NCBI GenBank assembly: GCA_019914945.1
Contig: CM034108.1
Location: 9,922,280 to 9,986,279, forward strand
Source: Typha latifolia
Lineage: Eukaryota > Streptophyta > Magnoliopsida > Poales > Typhaceae
Reading direction: 5' to 3'
Length of the DNA stretch: 64,000 nucleotides
The translations under genes and the position numbers were made by a program. Under the pieces are notes generated by a model. The model was not told the origin of the DNA. It saw only the letters and a list, made by a program, of their open reading frames with translations, and searched no databases. Shown in pieces: positions 34,676-47,024 of this stretch (positions within the stretch are counted from its first letter, which is position 1; each line of letters starts with the position of its first letter).

Positions 34676-35354
34676 AGTTGGATCCAGATAAAGATAACAT
34701 AACCTGGGAGAACTGAACATAAAGTGGTTACAGCTTCAGGGCTGAACAAAATTACTTCAGGTTGCATGAAGATTCAACAGACACATAATAAGAGACATGC
34801 AAATAAAGTCAGCATATGCTCGACCTGCTAACATAATAGGAATCATATTTTGTTGCAGCTTAGATCAAGGTCAACTGGACCTGGCTCTTCCAGAATGTTT
34901 AATTTCTTTGCAATTTTAATGTAAAGATTCAATGAAAGAAGCATATCTGAACCAGAAAACCTGCACATCTATATTGGTTCCTTTGACTTCGACCACTGCT
35001 ACAACAATAGAACAAATAACTAAACACAGTTACAGATAAATCAACAAACTTCAAAGCCATCTAAATGCATCAACACATAGACCAACCTGGAAAGAGAGTT
35101 CTGTCTATCAAAAATAAGACTATCTCTGGAGTTCATGACCAGTGAGGCAGTGAGTGATAAAATCACAAAATTTAGGAAGCTGAAGAGAGAAGCAAATAAT
35201 ATATCTTAATATTAGTTTACAAAAGGTAGTACAAGAATTTCGAGAACAAAAGTCACCATAACAATTCCCAGAGACATGTTCAAATATGGCAAAAGATAGT
35301 ATTAATTCAAGGACTTGGAAGAAAAGGGGGAACCCACTCTCTACCTTTGTCTTG
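34676..35354. other. Probable 3' flank of the HS1-like pseudogene
   Basis: No coding region is recognised. Part may be the former 3' untranslated region of the minus-strand pseudogene at 35355. Confidence 0.4.
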
Positions 35355-35521
35355 TCATTGATTAACTACTGTTGGCTTGTAGTTGACACTAATAAGCTTC
35401 TCTAGCGCAGCCAGGAATTAATTAGCAAATTCTACATGCACCCCATACTTAGCAATTCCTTCCACACTTCCAAAAGTGTGTAACACCTTGATGAAAGTTC
35501 TCTATGCTCACATCCCTTCCC

Positions 35522-37903
35522 CTGCATATCAGTAGAGAAGTATATAACTGAGACAACATTTTTGCACAATAAAGATCTATTTCAATTTTTGGAAGGTGCC
35601 GACTAATTTTAAACTTCACTTACAATTAAAGTGGTCCACTCATGGGTCCACCACTCCCATGAGACAAGCAAATATGAGACAACATTTTTGCACTATAAAG
35701 AAGATCTATTTCAATTTTTGGAAGGTGCCGACTAACTTTAAGCGTCACTTACAATTAAAGTGGTCCACTCGTGGGTCCACTCCCATGAGACAACCAAATA
35801 TGCCCAAAGTCACAAAAGTAAGGTATAAACATCAAACCAAGTTTATATTAGAATGAGGACTGTTGAACTTGCATATGATTGGACTGAATATTATCAATGA
35901 GGGATGTACCACCACTTATTTTGCAATACCCCGAAGGAACCGGACATGATCATTTTTCACCATCCGGCTTGAGCAAGAATAAAAAAAATAACATAAATAA
36001 ACCCATAAAAGATCTATATTTTATACAATAACACATATCATATAAATTTAATGACTCTATGTAAGAAAAGATTTATCAGATTCTATTTTCCAGAGTTGCA
36101 ACTACAACTATTTATTGCAAAGAATTCTGTTCATATGCCATTCAACATTCTTGATATGTATAAAGCTCCTGAATTACATGGCCGCAGATGGTTTTCTAAC
36201 CTCTAGAGGTTCTAAAGCTTGGCTAAGTACGTCATGTTATGCTACTTAATAAGATCAAGGGAGGTTCATGCAAGTATTGACTATGACATGCATGTGACAA
36301 CTAGATGTTCATAAAATTTGTAAACTCAGCACAGAAAGATTAAAGTAGGAAGGATATGATATATAAATATAATTATATTTTGGGTTTTCTACATATTGCC
36401 ACTTAAAACTTTGAAAATATCAGAATTGCCATTAAAATCTTTAGACTCTTCTAGAATTGACATTATGATTAGTTTTTAACAGAATATTCATGACAGATTC
36501 TCATTAAAGTTAACAAATATATAAATAACTAACATATCCTTCTTTCTTAAAGTTTAGAGCGTAAAATATTAATCCATAATTTTGCCTTGCATTAAAAAAG
36601 ATTTTTTTTTTCTTGTACTAGGATATTGGGTTAAGTATTGGATAGCTTTTGAATAATTTAAAATAACTTAAATTTTATACAAGGGCAAAATAATTTATTC
36701 TCTAATCTAAGTTCAGTTCTAATTATGATTAGTTAAATTTAACTAATGGAATGGCATTTTTGAAAGAGTACAAAGATTTGGTGGCAATAAGTAATTATGA
36801 TATTTTGAAAGCTTTTAGTAGTAATTATAAAAAAAATTCCCTATAATTTTTAGCCTTCTAAACAATTTTAAGTCAGCTATATAAATGGCTATTCCTCAAG
36901 ATTGAGTCCCCGGACTAGCTTATCATAGATCTACAAATATAAGCAAGTGAGCAACAATAAGTAAACTCTCAAATATAGTTCTGGATCAGTCAGTGAACAG
37001 CATTAAGGAATTACACCTGCTAGCACCTAGCAGAAGTGACTTTCAGGTACTTCTTATATCTCATCAACTAATTCAAGTCTTTAAGAATGGTTTAAATTGC
37101 AGCATTGTGCAAACTACAGAGGCTCTGCTGCTCATCATGGGGGTGCAATTGGTAGGCGGCAGTTACTGCTTTAAGCCCATATAAGTATGCTTCAGAAGAT
37201 CTTCTCAGTCTAAAAATTGCTACAAATTTTTCATAATTTATGTATAGGAGGCTATTACTGTTATATAGAAATTTAGAAGATAGAGCATTTCTCTAATACA
37301 ACAATAATTAACTTCTATGAAACCTGATCCCATGTGAGCTCACCGAATTGCATCAACCACAAGTTTTCCCAAGATGAGTAATAACAATAACAAAGAGGAA
37401 AAAAAGAACAAAACAGGCAAAGTTGGGATGCTTTACAAGCATAAATGAATGTATGACCTTTACTTCAGAGACAAAAGAACTTAACATGCAAAGTATGCTA
37501 AAGACTATATCTAAAACATTTCGCCAAACGTAAAGAAAAACAATAATCCTAAAGTTGTTAAGACATTTCTAGTGAACATTTGATCTTATTCTTCTCAACA
37601 ATATATATATATATATATACTAATTAAATCGAACTCTCTAAAATTCTCCTATTTCTCCAGAAACCCTCCTTTCCCCCAACAAGTAACAATTTTTCACTTA
37701 CCCACATAAACAATGTCACAAATATTTCAATGCAAGGAATCGACCAATTGCCCCTATTACCCAACATCACAGATATAACAAATTTCACAAACCCATCAAA
37801 GACCAGATTCAAATCCTAATGATGAAACAATAGAGTTGAACAAAAAAGAGAAGTCTTAGTAAGAAATGGATCGAAAAAAACAGAGGTTGAGATTGGTGAA
37901 TAC
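35522..37903 (-). other. Former intron of the HS1-like pseudogene
   Basis: AT-rich DNA between the two recognisable exons, with GTATTC donor and ATGCAG acceptor on the minus strand. It contains a tandem duplication (35551-35800) and an (AT)n tract at about 37601-37619. No other gene was seen. Confidence 0.65.
35551..35800 (+). repeat. 126-bp tandem duplication
   Basis: Units starting GAGACAACATTTTTGCAC at 35551 and 35677 share GATCTATTTCAATTTTTGG, AAGGTGCCGACTAA and TTACAATTAAAGTGGTCCAC. A few substitutions and a 3-bp indel separate them. Confidence 0.9.
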
Positions 37904-38027
37904 CAATGGAAGGTCTTCAACTCTTCATGGGTTCTTTGAGGGAGACAAGGTTGGCATCCTCTGGTGTGACATCCTCCTTGAACTTGGCCAGCAAGATGTG
38001 CTTCACCACTCCCTTCCCGGCCTCCAT

Positions 38028-38661
38028 TTCTCCCTCGCCTTTCTCCTCTTCTGCTCCTCCTAATCTTGTTGGTGTGACAAAGTGAGAGAGAGAGAGAGAG
38101 GTGTGATCAGTAATTACTACTGAAGAGGGCTGTAATAGGATTTAGAATTATATCCAGAATTATTTGATCCACTAAGTCAGATATGGATCTTAAAAATAAA
38201 TTTAAAAAAAAAGGTAATTACAGTTTACTCCCTTGATTTAGCTCAATTTTTAGATTACCACTTTGTACTTCATTTTTAAGTACTTAACCTTGTATGATTC
38301 AAGCCAAACTGCAATAGTTGCATTTTCCATCCAAAATTAACACTGTTTCATTAGCATCAAACTATGAATAAATTATATAAGGATAATTATACTTAACCCC
38401 CCAGAACTATCATAGTTTTTCACATTCACGCTCTGAACTATTACCATTTTTTTACATAGAACCCCTAAACTAAAAAAAAAATATCCACATAGGTCTCTCA
38501 ACAAAGAAAAAAAGTAACTACACGGATTCTCTGAATTAAGAATTTGGTCTATGCGGTAATAAAAAAATGTTCAAATGTTTGTGGAAAACAATAATTATTT
38601 AGGGGGACTAAGTGTAATTAACGTTAAATTATAAAATAATCAAACTATCCCTACCATTTCT
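38028..38661. other. HS1 pseudogene upstream flank and MITE remnants
   Basis: A GA tract at 38087-38100 (CT on the minus strand) is probably the old leader of the pseudogene. A divergent relative of the 6364 repeat lies at about 38210-38350. Confidence 0.5.
38381..38620. mobile_element. Small MITE with ATTACACTTA..CCCCC ends
   Basis: The left end GGATAATTATACTTAACCCC and the reverse complement of the right end (TTAATTACACTTAGTCCCCC) agree. The body is about 240 bp and non-coding. No clear target duplication was assigned. Confidence 0.55.
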
Positions 38662-39128
38662 CAATGTTTTGAAAGGTGGAATAGGTAGCCGCCATGGAGG
38701 GGCGGCACATCGGCCACCCCACAATGCTGAAATGTGTTGGCAAAAGGTGTCTTGCCCCTTTAGCAGGTCGCCTAAGCGCTAAATAGCGCTAGGCCAGCCG
38801 TGTGGCCCGTGAATACGGGTCGGGCAGCCCGAGAAAGCAGGCCAGCACTTTAGCCTGCCAAGTCGAATGCAAATATTAAGTGAAATGGGTTGGGTTTTAT
38901 AGTGAATTGGGTTTAATAACCAACCGATATATAAAAAAATATCCAACTCCTCTCTCTCTCGTCTTTCCCTCTCAATGGGTAATCTCTCTCGTCTTTCTCT
39001 CTCTCTCTTTCTCTCACTGCAAACCCTAGAAGCTACTTTCCTTCCACAGCCGGCAATAGTGAAGGTAACGACCAGTCTTTCGCACAGTAGAGGTGGCGAG
39101 CAGCATCGTGTCGCAGCGGCCAACAATG

Positions 39129-39131
<3 letters not shown>

Positions 39132-39194
<63 letters not shown>
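39132..39194. repeat. Long (CT)n microsatellite
   Basis: About thirty-one CT units, the longest tract in the window, inside the presumed 5' leader of the hAT element. Confidence 0.95.
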
Positions 39195-39196
<2 letters not shown>

Positions 39197-39695
39197 CCTC
39201 TCTTTCTCTCTCTCCAAGTTTCCCGAGCTTACCAGCTTAATTTTCTAATTTCCCCTAGCTTAATTTTTCAATTGCTTACTCTTAATTTGCTATGGTATCC
39301 AGCTTAGGAATTAATAAGAAATTTAGAGGAGTTAATTGCTAATTGCCTAATTGGTTTTTGAATTATTGAATTAAGATTTACGATTACTGATTTTTGATTT
39401 TTTTTCACTGTCTTGCATTATTAATTGGGGGAATTACACTTGATTGCCTGCTATTAAGTATATATTAATTCCTGGTTAGAGGATTTAGGATTTTGAAATG
39501 TGATTATGATTCATGTGAACAGTAATTACTAATTAGTTTCTGATTACTGTTTTAGTGTTTTACTCTTTGTTTTTTACTGATTACATTTTTAGAGTTATCA
39601 TCACTAATTATTGTTTGGATGAATTAAAAATGTGAAATATGAATTATGTTTGTTTTTTACCTTTATTGCCCAATTTCATCCATAGCTAATCAGAT

Positions 39696-39756
39696 ATGAC
39701 TACTAATTCCTCTCAAACAGCATCTGTCGTTGAATCAACATCATCTGAGTTTTTTG
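39696..39756 (+). pseudogene. N-terminal piece of a hAT transposase
   Basis: Begins MTTNSSQTASVVESTSSEF, a Ser/Thr-rich start like that of plant BED-finger hAT transposases. CTAATCAG just before the ATG region could be a splice acceptor. The frame is cut at 39757 by a hAT terminus. The rest of the protein appears in opposite orientation from 42656. Confidence 0.55.
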
Positions 39757-40259
39757 CAATGTTTTAAAAGGCTGCTGCAAATGGCCAGCGATCACCTCAC
39801 CGCCAAGCTCTAAGGAGGAAGGCAGGTGACAAGACAGTCTAGCGTTTTTTTATTAAAAAAAATAAAAAAATTATATATAATAAATTTATAATTTTTAATA
39901 CTAATTTAGTATATATAATATTTATAATGATGCACTATACCACAATATTAAATAACATAATCACAATTCACAACTATAACAAGTTCACAAATATCATAAC
40001 TATATATCCAAAACAAATAACATGATCAAAAATTAAAAATTATCAAATTCAATAAAAGTTCACAAGAATTACAACCAAATATCCAAAACAAATAACTTAA
40101 CCAAAGATTTAAAAATATCAAATTCATAACAAGTTTACAATCATCACATCCAAATATCTAACAAGTTCAAGTTCACAATCATCACATCCAAATTAATAAT
40201 AAGTTCACAATGATTACAGGAATCACATTCATAACAAGTTCACATTCAAAATTAGACTT

Positions 40260-42656
40260 TTAGTCTTCTTCACAATCTTCAAGTGGAGCTTCATTTGTCA
40301 ATAGATTATCATCTGAATCATTATCAAGCTCTAGCTCAACATCATCCTCTGTTTCCTCATCTGACAGATTAATTGCTCATCTAGAGAAGTAGGAGTGCTA
40401 CTAGTAGTAACTTGAGCAACTCTAGCACTTCTCCTTGATAATAAAAATTCTTCCACACCTAATACTTTTGTCATTATCTCCCAAATTAACCCTCCACCTA
40501 GGAAGACCTCACCTTTTGCTCTTGAGAATCATTATCCAACTAATCAATTGCATTATTTCTCTCTTTTAAAGCCACGAAATTCTTCTCTTTTGCTATCTTT
40601 CGATCTTTCATTAACTTGCATTAAATTGTACATAAACTAGATCATTCAATTTTTTCACTTCCAATACATTTGTCTTCTTTGAATGAATTTGAAAACAAAG
40701 ACCAAATTAATATGAGCCAATTATAATTTAAAATTGACAACTTAATTAATATAATGATATATTATCTATTCAAATGAGCTCCAATTTCTTTCACATCTGA
40801 ACAAGCTACATGTCAAATTAAGAATCTTAACAATCATGTTTTTTAGGTAAAGGGTATTAACTCCATTACACTCCACTAATAAGCTAATAACCATACAAAT
40901 TAGATAATAACTTAGTAACATATTAACATTTATAAGCGATAAGACTAAAAAATATATGATTTATTACATATTTTAAACTATTAAAATATGCCTACGTTGA
41001 ATTCATCATTATTTTCTTTTGCCAATCTTACTAGTGGTTTCTCAAATGTTCAATAGCATTCTTATATGCTTTCATCTCCACATTTGTAATATGCACTTGA
41101 ATAGATAGATAAGGATAAAAAATTTCAACATAACTAAGAACACCATCCATTATATTTAAATCACTCTCCATTTCATTACAATCTCTATTAAAGTAGTATG
41201 AATTTAAATAATATGTAGCAGCATGAAGATGTGTATCAAGCTTTCTATTTGTGTAGTGATCCATTGCATCGAGAAAGGCTTAAAAGAGGTCTCATTATTA
41301 TTAAAAATATTTTTAATTTCTTTCTTAGCATCTTTCAATTCACTATATATAAATCTCATTAGTGGCTTTCTTACACCATCAACAATTCGAAGCAACTTCA
41401 CCACGGAAGAAAATTTTAATAGATAATGACACTTGCCTCCAAAATTAATTATTGAGAATAGTAGAGTAAGCTCAAGCTCTCTTTCCTCTACCAATTTTTG
41501 ATCATTTGCATATTGAATATTCCTCAAAACTAAACATAAGCCTTAATTTTTCTTTCTTTTCTAAAAGACTTTGCAATGTAAGAAATGAAGTGGCAAATCT
41601 TATAACCCCGAGTCTCACGATCTCCTTTATTTATGTAAACTGACGCATCAAGCTCAATAACTTGAGATGTCCATAAATAAAAACAATGACTTCCCTCTCA
41701 CATTCAATTTAATATTTAATCCTTCTTTCCTTTGATATTATCTCCAATATTAAATTTATACATCGAGCAGCACAAGATGTCTAGTATATATAAGGATATG
41801 TTTGCTTTAGTAACCATGCAGCTGCTAAATTAGCGACATCATTATCAGTCAAAACTTAAAACACATTTTCCTCTCATACTTCCTTGATACCCTTAACGAC
41901 AATATGATGGATGTATTAACTTGTATATAAATCTTTAGAACAATCAACTGAATATAGAAAACTAACTCCTAGCTCACAATTGACATATAAATTCATAATG
42001 CTTCTTCTTTTTCAATCTGTCCAAGCATCAGTCAGAATGGAACAATCATTTTTCTTCCATGCATCTTTATGGTTCTTCAAATCTATTTTAGCCACTTCCT
42101 TCTTTAAAAGTGGCTCACATTAATCATGCATTTATGCCGACTTGAACCCCAGACCGTACTGACCAATTACTTCCATCAAACATGAAATGATTTATCAGTG
42201 CCACCATTAAAGAGAATGCTGCACTTACAAACCCAATGAGCTAAGTACATTAACACTCTATTTCTTTGTTCTTTTGCAAAAGTATCTTTTATACTTGTTT
42301 ATACTATCTTCTCTGACTCTCTAATTGCAACTTTTGGTCATTTATTTCCAACATTTAAAATTTCTTTATCTTTCTTTTCTTCAAATATGTTTACTTTTGC
42401 TCTCAATTTTTCTCTTTTGATTTATCCTCTTTTCTCTTTTTGTTCGCCTCTATATGCTCTTTAATAAAAAATTTTGCCTCATTAGTAGCTTTTGGACAAG
42501 ACACAACATCACCTCTAATATGTGCAATATGCTTCTTGAATCTACTAATTTCTTTATTTGCGACCTCACAAAATTTGCATTACACCGTGTTAGCATCATT
42601 TTTATTTGGATTAAGGTATCCATATTGCTACCCTAGATTGTTAGAACCAATAGGCA
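40260..42656 (-). pseudogene. hAT-superfamily transposase, broken
   Basis: Cut-and-paste transposase relic. Near 42600-42440 the minus strand reads QYGYLNPNKNDANTV, then CKFCEVANKEISRFKKHIAH, a BED-type zinc finger, then RGDVVSCPKATNEAK. The middle reads LLRIVDGVRKPLMRFIYSEL and KLDTHLHAATYYLNSYYF, the usual plant hAT segment before the C-terminal dimerisation region. It ends EAPLEDCEED and a stop at 40260. Numerous stops and frameshifts separate these blocks. Only the order of blocks is intact, so no active enzyme is made. Confidence 0.8.
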
Positions 42657-42665
42657 AAAAAATAC

Positions 42666-43819
42666 CAATGTTTTGAAAGGCGGAATAGGCCGCCGACATT
42701 GCGACTCCCATGGCAGGGCACGTCGGCCGCCCCGCTATGCTGAAATGCCTTGGCGAGCCGCATAGGCGCTAAATAGTGAAGTTGCTTTGAGTTGTTGATA
42801 GTGAAAGATAGCCACCAATGGGATTCATATATAGTGGGTTGAAAAATGCTAAGAAAGAAATTAAGATTATTATCAATAATAATGAGACTTCTTTCAAGCT
42901 TTTCCTCGATGCCATTGATACACAATGGAAAACTTGATAGCATCTCCATACTACTGCATATCATTTAAATCTATACTACTTTTATAAAAATTATAATAAA
43001 ATGAAGAGTGGTTTAAATAGAAGCTCATTTGAATGGGTAATGTATCATTATATTGATTAAGTTGTCAATTCTAAATTATAATCGACTCATATTAATTTGG
43101 TATTTGTTTTCAAATTCATTCAAAAAAAGAAATAGATTGAAAGTGAAAAAATTGAATAATCTAATTTATATACAATTTGATACAAAAATAAAAGATTGAT
43201 ATGTAGCAAAAGAGAAGGACTTCAAAAGAGAGAAATAATATAATTGATTGGTTGGATAATAATCCTCAAGAGCAAAAGGTCTTCCCAGGTTAAACTTAGG
43301 AGATGGTGACAGAAGCTCCACCCAAAGATTGTGAGGAAGACTAGAAGTTTAATTTTGAATGTGAATTTGTTAAGAATGTAATTCTTGTGATGATTGTAAA
43401 CTTATTAGATATTTGGATTGTGATGATTGTAAACTTGTTATAAATTTGAGAATTTTAAATCTTTGATCATGTTATTTGTTTTGGATATTTGATTGTAAGA
43501 TTCTTATATACTTGTTACAAATTTGACAAATTTTCATCCTTAATCATATTATTTGTTTTGGATATTTAGTTGTGATATTTGTGAACTTGTTATAATTATG
43601 AATTGTAAATTATGATTGTCTTATTTGATATTGTAGCATATTGCATCATTATTAATTTTATATATACTAAACTAGTATTAAAAATTATGAATACATTATA
43701 TATAATTTTTTTTATTTTTTTGATATAAAAATGCTAGACTGCCTTGTCACCCGCCTTCCGCCTTAGCGCTAGGCGGTGAGGTGACTGCCCGCTATCCGTG
43801 GCCGCCTTTCTAAATATTG
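42666..43819 (+). mobile_element. Internally deleted hAT derivative
   Basis: It runs from CAATGTTTTGAAAGGCGG to CCGCCTTTCTAAATATTG. It keeps a transposase middle piece (PPMGFIYSGLKNAKKEI, about 42815-42870), the C-terminal EAPPKDCEED (about 43305-43340) and the right end, but lacks the BED finger and N-terminus. It is the same family as the 40260-42656 relic. Confidence 0.7.
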
Positions 43820-45323
43820 TCATATTTGCATTAGACTACATTTATGTATCATTTAAAAAAAAAATTAATATTTGTCTCAAGTTAACTGATTTAATTAAGT
43901 CCTAATCAACAGAAGGCCTTCATTTGATATTATATCCTAATTAAAATTTCACCCTTGTTTGATTCAAAATGATCTTATTCTAAGGGTTGTTTGGATGTCT
44001 AAATCGGATTGAATCAGGATAAATCAAATAGACTAGCCGATTCATCAATATTTCATGCATGTATCAATAATTAGTTTAATTTTGTTGATAAATGAATCAA
44101 TGATTACAAATAAACTACTTATATTGAATCTTATAAACGATATAATCTAAATTACTAAAAAGATCCAATCAATTTTAAATCTGACAAAATTAAATAGGTC
44201 CAATAAGCTTCAGTAGCTATCTGCATTGCAGATACTATAGGTAAGGAAACTCTTTTCTTAGCCTCTTTATGGAATTAAGTTATACTATCTGAAATAAGAT
44301 TTACACAAAAGGTTGTCCAATTCCTAGAGACAATACCCACATTTATTGGAAATTCAAAATATGATTACATTCTCATGTATTTCTTGAACATCCACAAGTA
44401 TATATTCCTATTCATCCCTATCAAGGAAGCAAAGAGAAGTACGGATAAGATAGAGTAATGTTTAGCAAATTAGTGATGGTACAATACTAATACGTAATGG
44501 AATATTACTGATAGTACGTGACTGATTATCTATCAGAAATTTTTTTCCATGATGAACAGATTAATAAAAATTAAAAGCATGAAAATGCGTGTGATAATTT
44601 AGACTAGTAAAAAAAGCTTCAATAGGATATTTATCCAAAAGGGTATACAAGTGTAGAAGACAGAGGCCATGTTATTCATAAAGTAGTTTTCAGTTGTACA
44701 ACATCTTCCAACTTCTACAGTCCCTCTCCTATTTCTAAATTATAATACTAAATATTTAGCACCAAACGTTGTTACGCATCAAGTTGTTTTCAGCCTTCTA
44801 GGCAACAACCAATAAATAATCAAACTTGGGGCTATAATCAAGTCTGGTTTTCTTCAGTATACAAGGAGGCCAATCCTTTTTATTGGATATTTCATTACTT
44901 TGTGATTAATTGGAGATATGGAACTGTTGAAAAGGAAAGGTAGAGATAACAAGGGCAAACCTTCATCCTAACAACTTCTTGTTCACTGTCGCAGCAGCAG
45001 CTTGTTCAGAGAGCCAAAGAATAATTCTCAACAAGACCACATACCACTGATCATTTTGCATCCATTTATCAGATTAAAGCAGCAACATTCACCCAAGAAT
45101 GCATGCTTCATGAAACATTGACCTGATACGGTAAGAGAGTTAATTCAGAGCTTAGCCAACTCCAACCAATACCGATTGTCGCTTTCTTGAACATGTATAT
45201 CTGCAGGACAGAAATGAATTCAATCATTTCATTTGAATGTTAATCTCATAATAAATATCGAGGCCACAATCCTCCAATCAAATATTCATTCTTCAACAAA
45301 GATTACATGCCAAGATATATATA
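43820..45323. other. Intergenic DNA and PPR 3' flank
   Basis: AT-rich with no gene recognised. The last few hundred bases are probably 3' untranslated DNA of the PPR gene. Confidence 0.5.
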
Positions 45324-46895
45324 TTAAGCACCCGCTAGTTCAACAGGATGCAGATCAGGGCTCAGTCTTCCAAATGATTCATCTACTCGTTCCTCATCAT
45401 GTGGTGGTAATTGTCCAAAGAAAGCTAATTTTTCTGATAATCTTTTCAGAGACTCATGCCTGTTTGCAAGCTGCATTAGAACCTTAATCCTCTTGAATGA
45501 AACATTGCTTGGCTTCTGCCCCTTCTCAACCATTTGATGAAAGCACCTTTCTGCCTCTTCCAACTTTCCCTCATCACACAAGAGATCAAACAAAACATCG
45601 GACACCAATGTGAACGACCCGAACCCCTTCTCGACCATGTCATTCCACAAATCAAGAGCCATTTGCACCTTATCTTGTCGACGGAATAACCTGATAAGAA
45701 ACATGCAAGACTGTGTACTCGGCAAGCACCCCTCAGACCGCATTCTTTCATACAACTTCCAAGCATTTCCGAGATCATTAGCCCAATAGAAGCAACGAAA
45801 GAACAGATTGTAGCTAGTAGCATTTGGTGCTAAGCCCCTTGCCACCATCTCATCCATCAAGGAAAATGCATCTCCAAGCCTCCTTGCAATACAATAATTA
45901 CGAATAGCTGCATTATATGCCGGAACATCTGGATAGCACCCCAACTCCCTCATCTCCTTCAAAACTTCCCTAGCCTTGTCTGGCTGACCAATCAACCCCA
46001 GACCGCCTATCAAGCTAGTGTATGTAAACACATCCGGACAAATATCCTCCTCCCGCATTTTATCAAACACCTTTTGTGCTTTCTCAACCTCACGGTTCTT
46101 ACAGTAGACATCAACCAAACAATTGTAAGTCACCAAATCCGGCTTCACTCCGAGCTCCCCCATCTCTGCGAAGAACCCTTCAGCTTCCTCTGCCGACTTC
46201 CACCCCGAAAGCAGTATGTTAAAAGTCTGCAAATTTGGCTTGAACTCACGTTTCAAGCTGTGGTAGACATTCCTTGCATCACTCATACTCTTTTCCTGGC
46301 AAAGAGTCCTCAGCAAAGCATTGAAGCAATCAGTGTCAAACTCCATGACAAACTTTTTAAACTTCCGAAAGCTCTCCACGGTTTGCCGCACCGAGCAAAC
46401 CTTTGCAATCCTACCAAGAATGATCATAATGGTTCTAGTAGTGATCAAGGTAGGATCTTTCCGCCGCATCTCCACTAACAACATCCAACTCTCTTCAAAT
46501 CTTCGATTCCTACCCAAAATATACAACATAGTGTCATATGAGAAGGAGGTGTGGAAGAATCCCTTTCGCTTCCCCGCCAGATCAAAGAACTCGAGTGTGC
46601 GGAAGGGGTTTCCGTGGCTGAACCGGACTCTCTTCAATACCATGTCGATCAAATCGTTGGAGAGGAAGATTTTGGACTCCTTGAGGGATCTCACCATGGA
46701 CTCGGTGGAGGAGGAGGTGGAGATGATGTGAAAAACTGTCGCGACGTCATCGTTAGGGTTTTTGCCCTCTGGGACTGGGAGAGAAGAGCAGGGTCTTGAC
46801 AAAGATGGGATTTTGGAGAGATTGGATAGGAGATGGAGAAGAGAAGGGGAAGAGGAGATTGTGGGAAAGTTGATCGGGAGGCGTTTGGGTACCAT
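45324..46895 (-). CDS. P-class pentatricopeptide repeat (PPR) protein, probably mitochondrial
   Basis: PPR proteins bind organelle RNA in a sequence-specific way and act in processing, stability or translation. This 523-residue protein is intronless in the coding part, as usual for the family. Residues 1-45 are rich in Ser, Leu, Pro and Arg with no acidic residue before Glu43, as in mitochondrial presequences. From about residue 118 to 470 come about ten roughly 35-residue repeats. The clearest are VTYNCLVDVYCKNREVEKAQ (255), FTYTSLIGGLGLIGQPDKAR (290) and ATSYNLFFRCFYWANDLGNA (359). There is no E, DYW or SMR extension, so it is P-class. Overall it resembles the Arabidopsis At1g02420-type group; that link is from memory and not an alignment. 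It is the only gene here with a complete, undamaged long frame. Confidence 0.95.
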   Translation of the reverse strand: MVPKRLPINFPTISSSPSLLHLLSNLSKIPSLSRPCSSLPVPEGKNPNDDVATVFHIISTSSSTESMVRSLKESKIFLSNDLIDMVLKRVRFSHGNPFRTLEFFDLAGKRKGFFHTSFSYDTMLYILGRNRRFEESWMLLVEMRRKDPTLITTRTIMIILGRIAKVCSVRQTVESFRKFKKFVMEFDTDCFNALLRTLCQEKSMSDARNVYHSLKREFKPNLQTFNILLSGWKSAEEAEGFFAEMGELGVKPDLVTYNCLVDVYCKNREVEKAQKVFDKMREEDICPDVFTYTSLIGGLGLIGQPDKAREVLKEMRELGCYPDVPAYNAAIRNYCIARRLGDAFSLMDEMVARGLAPNATSYNLFFRCFYWANDLGNAWKLYERMRSEGCLPSTQSCMFLIRLFRRQDKVQMALDLWNDMVEKGFGSFTLVSDVLFDLLCDEGKLEEAERCFHQMVEKGQKPSNVSFKRIKVLMQLANRHESLKRLSEKLAFFGQLPPHDEERVDESFGRLSPDLHPVELAGA

Positions 46896-47024
46896 TGCCG
46901 GTTGTGGTTTTGCTTCTCCGATTTGGAGTCAGTTTTGGGTAGTGGGATTTAAGGGCGAATACCAAATTGATCAAACCTAACAAGATATGGCCAGAAGTTC
47001 AGGTAGATCCAATGGAGGAACTTC

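Larger units (their letters stand above)
35355..38027 (-). pseudogene. HS1-like stress-response A/B-barrel (Dabb) domain pseudogene, two exons
   Basis: Intact relatives are small dimeric alpha/beta-barrel proteins linked to stress and antifungal responses. Exon 1 is about 38027-37904: MEAGKGVVKHILLAKFKED, then ANLVSLKEPMKS and a stop. An 8-bp insertion (AGTTGAAG) shifts the frame, after which TFHW resumes before a GTATTC donor. Exon 2 is about 35521-35355, after ATGCAG: GRDVSIENFHQG, a short deletion and frame change, SVEGIAKYGVHVEFAN, a stop, then FLAALEKLISVNYKPTVV. Exon phases agree (TG then G restores Trp). Compared with the family, about ten residues are missing after VTPED and a few before VEFAN. 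Two stops and two frame changes make it non-functional. The intron is about 2.4 kb. Confidence 0.8.
38662..43819. mobile_element. Rearranged hAT transposon complex
   Basis: Three termini of the form CAATGTTTTRAAAGG occur at 38662, 39757 and 42666, and one inverted terminus (CCTTTCTAAATATTG) ends at 43819. The 5' part with an N-terminal coding piece (38662-39756) is plus. The transposase body (42656-40260) is minus. A second, internally deleted copy (42666-43819) is plus. The terminal 500 bp at 39757-40290 and 43290-43819 are inverted copies of each other. See the findings for a model. Confidence 0.75.

Noticed and set aside
39132..39194. Could the CT tract plus flanking frame (38975-39307) be a gene?
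   Set aside because: The frame is mostly Ser-Leu repeat and lies in the leader region of a hAT element.
46074..46731. Plus-strand frames opposite the PPR gene
   Set aside because: They are antisense shadows; the minus-strand frame has recurring PPR motifs along its whole length.
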